A DNA stretch of 8,687 nt, taken from NCBI GenBank assembly GCA_021823905.1, contig JAKALX010000144.1:1-8687 (forward strand), in the 5' to 3' direction. The DNA comes from Chloroflexota bacterium (lineage in GTDB: Bacteria > Chloroflexota > Dehalococcoidia > Tepidiformales > Tepidiformaceae). Positions 1 through 4,898 of the stretch are shown one piece after another; position 1 is the first letter of the stretch; each line of letters opens with the position of its first letter. Below the pieces are notes generated by a model. That model saw only the letters and a program-made list of their open reading frames with translations. It ran no database searches and was not told the DNA's origin. Both the position numbers and the translations under genes were made by a program.

Positions 1-2
1 AG

Positions 3-431
3 CGGCTGGCGCCGATGCTCGCGCAGATCGTCGCCCTCAACGGCGAGGTCCCTGAGGAGCTTTCCGCCGACGCCGGCTATGCCTCCGAAGCCAACTTCCA
101 GGCCCTCGCCGAGGCCAACGTCACCGCCTACATCGCCTTGCGCCGCTACCACCACGACGAACCGCCCGAAGCCGACCCCGCACCTGCTCACGCCTCCGGT
201 CGCTGGCCACAGCGGGTCGCCATGCGCCAGCGGCTGGCCACGAGCGATGGCAAGGCGCGCTATAAGCTGCGCAAGCAGACCGTCGAGCCGGTCTTCGGCC
301 AGATCAAAGCGGCAAGAGGTTTCCGCCAGTTTCTCCGCCGCGGTCTGCCGTCCGTCCAGGCTGAATGGGCCATGCTCTGCACCGTCCACAACCTCCTCAA
401 ACTCCACCAGGCAGCCCTCAACCCCGCCTAA
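3..431 (+). CDS. IS1182-type DDE transposase, C-terminal part (5' end outside window)
   Basis: This transposase is cut by the window edge: the frame is open from base 3, and the ATG at 15 is probably internal. It carries out cut-and-paste mobilisation of its insertion sequence. Counting from that ATG, the motif ADAGY (residues 18-22) supplies the second catalytic aspartate (D19). The stretch LRKQTVEPVFGQIK (85-98) supplies the catalytic glutamate (E91), followed by the typical RGFRQFLRRGL. These blocks, with the poorly conserved proline-rich linker between them (about 45-65), match the IS1182 transposase family, whose members are usually well over 400 residues, so roughly the last third is present. 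It ends at TAA with no disruption visible. Whether the full copy is active cannot be told, because the first catalytic aspartate and the left end are missing. Confidence 0.85.
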   Translation, partial: RLAPMLAQIVALNGEVPEELSADAGYASEANFQALAEANVTAYIALRRYHHDEPPEADPAPAHASGRWPQRVAMRQRLATSDGKARYKLRKQTVEPVFGQIKAARGFRQFLRRGLPSVQAEWAMLCTVHNLLKLHQAALNPA

Positions 432-601
432 ACCGCTCTAACCGGCTCCCTGCGCCACTCACCGGCGTGCTCCGACCCCTTCCACGCGGCCCTCCTGCGC
501 CCGACGCCCTCGCCTCCCGCCCCAGCAACGCCATCCGTCTCTCCCATCACCGCATTCCGCTCCCATTCGCCCCCCACTCCGCTAAACCGGCAGACTCCTA
601 G
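432..601 (+). other. Non-coding C-rich 3' tail of the insertion sequence
   Basis: There is no convincing gene here. The plus strand is strongly C-over-G skewed: by hand count, 481-600 has 65 C and 19 G. Open frames through it are low-complexity (Pro, Ser and Arg rich) and are best read as artefacts. The stretch ends in the candidate terminal repeat at 582-601. Confidence 0.5.
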
Positions 602-606
602 CGTTT

Positions 607-630
607 TGGGGTTCCGCACTCGGAACGCCA
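607..630. repeat. Hairpin next to the insertion-sequence end
   Basis: GTTCCG (611-616) and CGGAAC (621-626) pair around a 4-base loop. The stem can extend past a G-G mismatch by TGG (607-609) pairing with CCA (628-630). It lies between the GDE stop at 698 and the inferred insertion-sequence end at 601. On the minus strand it is followed by AAAACG rather than a T-run, so it is not a complete intrinsic terminator as it stands. Confidence 0.4.
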
Positions 631-697
631 GGGACCTTCGTGGTGAAGAGCGCCACCTGAAGGCCGCCGGGCGCGCCCGGTGCATGGGTTGTTCCGC

Positions 698-2869
698 TCA
701 GGATCGGCGCTGGGGGTACTGGTCGGAGAGAACCACTTCGATGTCTCCCGTGAGCTTGCCGACCTCGACGCCGATGGCGTTGCCGAGACGCCGGAATGTC
801 AAGTCCGCCACTCCATCGCCGAAATGGAGGTCGCGGATGTTGACCCAGTCGACCTGCGGCGGGAGCAGGGGACGGACAACGGAGAGCTGCCCGCCGCTTC
901 CGGGGTAAAGGCCAAGCATCGACGTGAAGATGCTGGGCATCGCGGCGGCCGACCAGGCCTGGGGACGGGAGGCCACGGGGTACGGGGTGGGTACGCGCCG
1001 CACCGGGCGTTCGTCCCCCGAGAACAGCTCCGGCACGCGGAAATCGGGAAAGCCCAACGCCATGTCCACGAGGGCGCTGCCCAGGATGGCGGCCTCCTTG
1101 TCGCGACCGTAGTAGCGCAGGCCGGAGAGCAGGATTGCATTGTCGTGTGGCCACACGCTGCCGACGTGGTAGCCCAGCGGGTTGTAGCTGGCAACACGGG
1201 TCGACAGGGTGCGCACGCCCCAGCCGCTGAACAGGTCGCTGCTCAACAGCATCCTACCGACCCTGGCGGCGCTCCGAGGGTCGGCCGCACGCGCCCAGAG
1301 AACGTGGCCGGCGTTCGAGGCGCGGGTCGGGATTGGCCGCCCTTCACCGTCGGTACAAAGCGCATAGCCGAGGGTCTTGTCACGGAAGGCGCGCTCGAAC
1401 TTGCGGGCAAAGCGCTCAGCTTCGCGCGCGGGCTGGTCGCCAGCACGGACGCCGATCGCCTGGCCAAGCTCAGCGAACGCGCGCAGGGCAGCAACGACGT
1501 AGGCCTGGACTTCTACCAGGGCGATCGGCGCCTTCGCGAGCGAGCCATCGGGCCAGACGATCGCATCGTGGGAGTCTTTCCAGCCCTGGTTCTCCAGGCC
1601 GGCGGCGGATTCGCGCGCGTAGGTCACGAAACCGTGGGGGTCTGCCTCGTATTTTGAACGGCACCAACCGATCGCCTGCTCGATGTTCGGCCAGAGCCGG
1701 CGAATGGTGGCCGCGTCGCCCGTCCAGCGGAAATATTCGCCGGCCGCGAAGACGTACAGCGGCGTGGCGTCGGCGGTCCCGTAGTAGCGAGCGAAAGGTA
1801 CCTCGCCAGCCTGGGCCAGCTCCCCCCAGCGAAGCTCGTGCGGGATCTTGCCGGGTTCGGCGTCATGGGCCGGGTCGAACTCGTGCGCCTGATGGGCACC
1901 CAGGACAGCCAGCGCGTTCCGAAGCACGGACGGCGAGAACGCCAGGAGCTCGATACCTGCGATCAGGCTGTCGCGACCGAAAAGCGTATCGAACCAGGGC
2001 ACGCCCGCCGCGAGGTAGTGTTGATCGCCGAGATCCGTCTCAAGGGAGTGCACATCCAGCAGGCCGCGTTCGAGCATCGCGTTCACGCCGGCGTGGCTCG
2101 TGGTCATCCTGGTCCCTCTCGCTAACCAGGCGGCTTGCTCGCGACCGATGCGTTCCGTCATCGACTGGACGGTGGCGCGCGCCGGCTGTGCCCCTGGCGT
2201 GAGCTCGAAGCAGAGCTGCCCGGTCTCGCCGGGCGCCAGCTTGAATTCGTATCTCGCCTCCGTGCTGCTCAAGCGCCACGGCGTGGGACTGAAGCGGAGG
2301 GTGGACGCACGAATGGCGTGGTCGGCCCCCACGTATCGCCAGCTAACTGTGTCGCGGCCGACCTCATTTGTTACTGCTGCACGCTCGGATATTCGTTCGT
2401 AGCCGCGAACTTCGAAGATGTCGCGAAAATCCGCATCGAAGGCGATCTGAAGCGGCACGGTCAATGGGCCGTGGCCGTAGTTGGAGACGGTGATCGACTC
2501 GCACACGCCGCCGGAAACGACGCGCTCGCGGCGAACGACAAGGGCCTGCGCGGGGATCTCCTCGTGTCGCAGGGACGAACGGATGCTGGGGTTCGTGAAA
2601 ACCGCTGAGTGGGTCGTGCCGCTGCTCGAGTGGTCGAGCAGGACCGGTGAGACGCCGCCAAGGGTGAGGGAAAGGGCCGAGAGGTGCCGTGTGTCGCGAT
2701 GATAGATTCCCGTGCTCGGCTCGCGGCCGGCGTCGATGTCACCCGAGGCGAGGCTCACCACTGAGACCCCGCCGTATCGGAGGATGGCGCATTGGGTGAT
2801 GCTCCCCCGTGGATGGGGTTCTTCGCCGGCCGGCAGCCAGGTCGGGAGTACCGGAGCGCTCTCCTCCAT
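698..2869 (-). CDS. Glycogen-debranching-type amylo-alpha-1,6-glucosidase
   Basis: This 723-residue enzyme belongs to the bacterial glycogen-debranching/amylo-1,6-glucosidase family, which hydrolyses alpha-1,6 glucosyl branches or related glycans. It is probably cytoplasmic, as no signal peptide is visible. An N-terminal beta-rich GDE_N-type domain (about 25-230) includes GIYHRDTRHL (54-63). A six-hairpin (alpha/alpha) catalytic domain (about 260-705) carries GVPWFDTLFGRDSL (289-302), GKIPHELRWGE (340-350), RYYGTADATPLY (361-372), ENQGWKDS (426-433), a PIALVEVQAY block (448-457) and a SVWPHDNAI block (571-579). Length and order look complete. The ATG at 2869 overlaps the upstream glycosyltransferase stop (TGATG), favouring this start. 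A GTG at 2923 preceded by GAGGTGG is an alternative adding 18 residues. No glgA, glgB, glgC or glgP gene is nearby, so the true substrate may be another glucan or glycoconjugate. Confidence 0.9.
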   Translation of the reverse strand: MEESAPVLPTWLPAGEEPHPRGSITQCAILRYGGVSVVSLASGDIDAGREPSTGIYHRDTRHLSALSLTLGGVSPVLLDHSSSGTTHSAVFTNPSIRSSLRHEEIPAQALVVRRERVVSGGVCESITVSNYGHGPLTVPLQIAFDADFRDIFEVRGYERISERAAVTNEVGRDTVSWRYVGADHAIRASTLRFSPTPWRLSSTEARYEFKLAPGETGQLCFELTPGAQPARATVQSMTERIGREQAAWLARGTRMTTSHAGVNAMLERGLLDVHSLETDLGDQHYLAAGVPWFDTLFGRDSLIAGIELLAFSPSVLRNALAVLGAHQAHEFDPAHDAEPGKIPHELRWGELAQAGEVPFARYYGTADATPLYVFAAGEYFRWTGDAATIRRLWPNIEQAIGWCRSKYEADPHGFVTYARESAAGLENQGWKDSHDAIVWPDGSLAKAPIALVEVQAYVVAALRAFAELGQAIGVRAGDQPAREAERFARKFERAFRDKTLGYALCTDGEGRPIPTRASNAGHVLWARAADPRSAARVGRMLLSSDLFSGWGVRTLSTRVASYNPLGYHVGSVWPHDNAILLSGLRYYGRDKEAAILGSALVDMALGFPDFRVPELFSGDERPVRRVPTPYPVASRPQAWSAAAMPSIFTSMLGLYPGSGGQLSVVRPLLPPQVDWVNIRDLHFGDGVADLTFRRLGNAIGVEVGKLTGDIEVVLSDQYPQRRS

Positions 2870-2871
2870 CA
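2867..2871 (-). promoter_or_regulatory. TGATG stop/start overlap coupling the glycosyltransferase and GDE genes
   Basis: On the minus strand the glycosyltransferase TGA (2871-2869) shares its A with the ATG of the GDE (2869-2867). No good Shine-Dalgarno site precedes this ATG, which fits re-initiation by ribosomes finishing the upstream gene. The competing GTG start at 2923 would instead give a 55-base overlap. Confidence 0.6.
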
Positions 2872-3942
2872 GCTTGCCGGCAATGCGAGCACTGGCGTCC
2901 TCCCCGTCCGGCCGGACTTGCACCCAACCACCTCGGCGTAGAGTTCCTCATGGCGGAGGACCATCTGTTCACCCGAAAAGAGCGCCTCGACGCGTTCGCG
3001 ACAGGCGCGCCGGTCGATCTCCCGCGCGCGCTCGACGAGAGCGCAGGCCTCGTCGACGGTCTCGCAAATGAACCCCGTCTCGCCGTCCGCGATCACCTCC
3101 GGGACGGAGCCGTTGCGGAACGCGATAACGGGTGTCCCGGTCGCCATCGATTCGGTCATGACGAGTCCGAAAGGTTCGCGCCACTTGATCGGAAAGAGCG
3201 TCGCCAGCGCATTCCCGTAAGCAGCTGCTTTGAACTCATGCGAAGCGTGTTCGACGACCTCCGCGTCAACCCCGTCCAGGGCGGGCACGACATGGGAATC
3301 GAAGTACTCGCGCTCCGAGTCTTCGTTGATCTTAGCGAGGATGAGGAGCCGTCGCTGCGTCCTCCGAGCGATCTCGATCGCCTCTACCACGCCCTTGTCC
3401 GGGCTCATCCGGCCCACGAAGAGGAGATACTCCCCGCCGGCGCCGTTAAACGGGTAGAGGCAAGTGTCGATCCCGTTGTGGATGACCGTGGAGCGAGTGC
3501 ACTTCGGCATCGAGCTCTGCTGATCCTCGCTGATGCAGACATAGGAGAGTTTGTGCGCGAGGCGGCAATAGAGCGCCGCGGCCTCCGGATAGAGTTTGCC
3601 GTGCACCGTGTGCACTACCGGTGTATTGATGAAAGGGGCGACGAGCGGGCCAACCGACGAGTGGTCGTGGATGACGTCGAAATCGCGGTGAAACGCGTAT
3701 GCGTCCAGCGTCGAGAGCGCCTCCACCATCCAGTTTCCTATCTGGCGGGATGGCGGTGTTTCGAACGTCGAAACGAGCCTGGCGCCGGTCTGCGACCCCC
3801 CGGCCGCGAACAGGGTGACATCGTGGCCGCGGCGGACGAGACCTTCCGCGAGGACGCTGACGACGCGCTCAATTCCGCCGTATCCGGTGGGTGGAACGCT
3901 AAACCACGGGGGCGCCATGAGCCCGATGCGTAATTTTTCCAA
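2869..3942 (-). CDS. GT4-family glycosyltransferase (GT-B fold)
   Basis: This 357-residue retaining glycosyltransferase transfers a sugar from a nucleotide-sugar donor to an unknown acceptor and is probably cytoplasmic or membrane-peripheral. The N-terminal acceptor domain begins MEKLRIGLMAPPWFSVPPTG and carries the loop GYGGIER (20-26) and HDHS (92-95). The C-terminal donor domain shows HNGID (155-159), GRMSPDKG (177-184, with R178 and K183), the EX7E pair E256 and E264 in EPFGLVMTE, then GTPVIA (269-274) and GETGF (287-291). The start chosen is TTG at 3942, because GGGAGG lies 6 bases upstream and the protein then opens exactly where the family does. An ATG at 3963 and a further upstream start near 4044 would add residues unlike the family. 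The last 17 residues or so, after YAEVVG, look like an extra tail overlapping the alternative GDE start. Coupled to the GDE gene. Confidence 0.9.
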   Translation of the reverse strand: MEKLRIGLMAPPWFSVPPTGYGGIERVVSVLAEGLVRRGHDVTLFAAGGSQTGARLVSTFETPPSRQIGNWMVEALSTLDAYAFHRDFDVIHDHSSVGPLVAPFINTPVVHTVHGKLYPEAAALYCRLAHKLSYVCISEDQQSSMPKCTRSTVIHNGIDTCLYPFNGAGGEYLLFVGRMSPDKGVVEAIEIARRTQRRLLILAKINEDSEREYFDSHVVPALDGVDAEVVEHASHEFKAAAYGNALATLFPIKWREPFGLVMTESMATGTPVIAFRNGSVPEVIADGETGFICETVDEACALVERAREIDRRACRERVEALFSGEQMVLRHEELYAEVVGCKSGRTGRTPVLALPAS

Positions 3943-3948
3943 CTTCCG

Positions 3949-3954
3949 CCTCCC
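3949..3954 (-). promoter_or_regulatory. Shine-Dalgarno site deciding the TTG start of the glycosyltransferase
   Basis: GGGAGG on the minus strand sits 6 bases before TTG (3942-3940), which is in the glycosyltransferase frame. The rival ATG at 3963 has only a weak GAAGAA upstream. This is the main reason for placing the start at a rare TTG codon. Confidence 0.65.
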
Positions 3955-3956
3955 AT

Positions 3957-4193
3957 TTACCATTTCTTCGGGATGATGACGGCCGTCGGGGCGGTCTTCC
4001 ATATGCGAACCGGTACGGCTTGCGACAGTTCCATTGCAGCCCACCCGTGGGGGACCGGCACAGACTCGATCTCCTGGATGCCCGGTCTGGTCCAGCGGAG
4101 GAAGACGGCTGAGGCCGCCTGGCGGGTGTTCCCCTCAATTCGTCGCGGCGCGCTCCGGCAACGCGTCGCCAGGCATTCGCTCAGCGCTCCCAC
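3957..4193 (-). CDS. Possible small protein upstream of the glycosyltransferase
   Basis: I do not recognise this 78-residue frame, which opens with GTG at 4193. Its second half (about 24-78) reads like real protein: rich in Val, Ile, Trp and Pro (for example RWTRPGIQEIESVPVPHGW, then VRIWKTAPTAVIIPKKW), with mostly G or C in third codon positions. The two other overlapping minus-strand frames are instead Arg, Ser and Pro rich. It ends with TAA 14 bases before the glycosyltransferase TTG, with that gene's Shine-Dalgarno in the gap, an operon-like arrangement. Evidence against it: the GTG has no good Shine-Dalgarno, and the first 20 residues look random. An internal GTG (codon 46, after AGGAG) would give a peptide of about 33 residues. 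It could also be a decayed gene remnant or chance, and a possible promoter at 4008-4032 lies inside it. Confidence 0.35.
   Translation of the reverse strand: MGALSECLATRCRSAPRRIEGNTRQAASAVFLRWTRPGIQEIESVPVPHGWAAMELSQAVPVRIWKTAPTAVIIPKKW
4008..4032 (-). promoter_or_regulatory. Possible EcfG-type general-stress promoter for the GT4-GDE operon
   Basis: On the minus strand GGAAC (4032-4028) is followed after 16 bases by GGTT (4011-4008). The alphaproteobacterial EcfG (general stress response sigma) consensus is GGAAC, 16-17 bases, then CGTT, so this matches 5 of 5 and 3 of 4 positions at the usual spacing. The transcript would begin near 4001, about 60 bases before the glycosyltransferase TTG. 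The call presumes an alphaproteobacterial host, and a chance match is possible. No similar pair was found upstream of ku or of the 125-residue gene. Confidence 0.3.
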
Positions 4194-4370
4194 CCCAAGT
4201 CGCTGGTGCTAGCCAACAGCTTTGACCCGCGAGCGACGGGCGACGCGAATCCTTGATGCGAACGGCGGCGACCCCGAGCTCTGGCATTACGAAGGACGCG
4301 CTGGCGGCGCCGTGCGCTACGGACGACCAGCCGGTGCCATGCGTCTCAAAGCCTCCGCAAGAGAGAAAGT
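4194..4370. other. Stretch between the glycosyltransferase leader and the 125-residue gene
   Basis: I see no well-supported gene. A 50-codon plus-strand frame (TTG 4222 to TAG 4374) is discussed as a finding. No clear sigma-70 promoter or T-run terminator stands out on either strand. Confidence 0.4.
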
Positions 4371-4748
4371 TTAGGACGAACGGCTTCCAAGGATTTGAGC
4401 GACTTCGTCCAAGGCGCTCCGCCCCTCGTCTCGGGCCTCGGCCCGCCCAAGGAGCACGGGCGCCAGGGCCTCGACCATGTCCGCGGTTTCCGCGTCACGA
4501 GCCCGAAGGAGCGCGTGGGCATCGGCGGCCGAATGTCCTTCGAGCCAGTAGGGGCGCACCGCCTCTGTCACGAGCATCCCGCCGAGCAGCTCCACGCGCT
4601 GGTCGTAGTCGAGCCCCATGACGTTCAGCAGGCGCTCCAAAAGGTCACGAACGGCTTCCGGCGACCAGCTGGTGGCAGCAACGCCGCGCAGGACCGCGTC
4701 AACGATCTGCCGAGAACGGTCTGCGGTTGCCGGATGCTCTGCGTTCAT
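4371..4748 (-). CDS. Hypothetical protein, 125 residues, helical and acidic
   Basis: I do not recognise this family. The start is well supported: GGAGG (4755-4759) sits 6 bases before ATG. The protein is soluble, with no signal peptide, transmembrane segment or cysteine. It looks almost wholly alpha-helical, with amphipathic stretches at about 10-24 (RSRQIVDAVLRG), 30-46 (PEAVRDLLERLLNVMG), 49-66, 72-84 and 87-100, and many Asp, Glu and Arg residues. One Trp-centred segment (RPYWLEGH, 65-72) separates the N- and C-terminal helices. It has the same orientation as ku-ligD upstream, with a 150-base gap to the ligD stop. It could therefore be read through from that operon, or have its own promoter in the gap. 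A DNA-repair accessory role is conceivable only from position. Its stop overlaps that of a small plus-strand frame. Confidence 0.8.
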   Translation of the reverse strand: MNAEHPATADRSRQIVDAVLRGVAATSWSPEAVRDLLERLLNVMGLDYDQRVELLGGMLVTEAVRPYWLEGHSAADAHALLRARDAETADMVEALAPVLLGRAEARDEGRSALDEVAQILGSRSS

Positions 4749-4875
4749 GGCCTGCCTCCACGTGGCTCGCGTGGCTAGAGTCTACGACGAGAAAAAGCTG
4801 AGTGATAGCGCACTTGAACATTTATCCGTGCGGATTCTCGCAACTTCTCGTCACGCCGTAGCCTGCCGCGAACCG

Positions 4876-4892
4876 GCGACATGCACTGTCGC
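4876..4892 (-). repeat. Small hairpin just after the ligD stop
   Basis: GCGACA and TGTCGC form a perfect 6-base stem with a 5-base loop, 6 bases downstream of the ligD TGA (4901-4899). No T-run follows on the minus strand, so it is at best a weak or Rho-assisted terminator, or an mRNA 3'-end stabiliser. Confidence 0.3.
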
Positions 4893-4898
4893 GTCGGC

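Larger units (their letters stand above)
1..601 (+). mobile_element. Right end of an IS1182-type insertion sequence (left end outside the window)
   Basis: This is the 3' portion of an insertion sequence. It holds the end of a DDE transposase gene, then about 170 non-coding bases ending in a plausible terminal repeat. The family call rests on the transposase. The right boundary near 601 is inferred: reading inward on the minus strand, the last bases are CTAGGAGTCTGCCGGTTTAG (582-601), which looks like an insertion-sequence tip. A short motif CTAAACCG occurs both at 428-435 and at 582-589, with a related CTAACCGG at 438-445, and might be subterminal transposase-binding sequence. The left end is not in the window, so neither the inverted repeat nor a target duplication can be confirmed. 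The element sits less than 100 bases beyond the stop of the GDE gene, pointing toward it. Confidence 0.65.

Noticed and set aside
667..680. Perfect 14-base palindrome CCGGGCGCGCCCGG downstream of the GDE gene
   Set aside because: It has no loop and no following T-run, so it is unlikely to be an intrinsic terminator. G/C palindromes of this kind arise easily in this composition.
680..1657. 325-codon open frame on the plus strand
   Set aside because: It is antisense to the 3' part of the GDE gene and has no family resemblance.
2809..3933. 374-codon open frame on the plus strand
   Set aside because: It lies antisense to the glycosyltransferase, which has clear family motifs. The translation is Arg-rich and resembles nothing; long antisense frames are expected in G+C-rich genes.
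4758..4774. CCACG/CGTGG inverted repeat overlapping the ribosome binding site of the 125-residue gene
   Set aside because: The stem is only 5 bases and could sequester the site weakly at best. No regulatory ligand or second structure is visible.
4791..4817. Possible ligD terminator: AGTG/CACT stem before TTTTT on the minus strand
   Set aside because: The 4-base stem is too weak and sits about 80 bases after the ligD stop.
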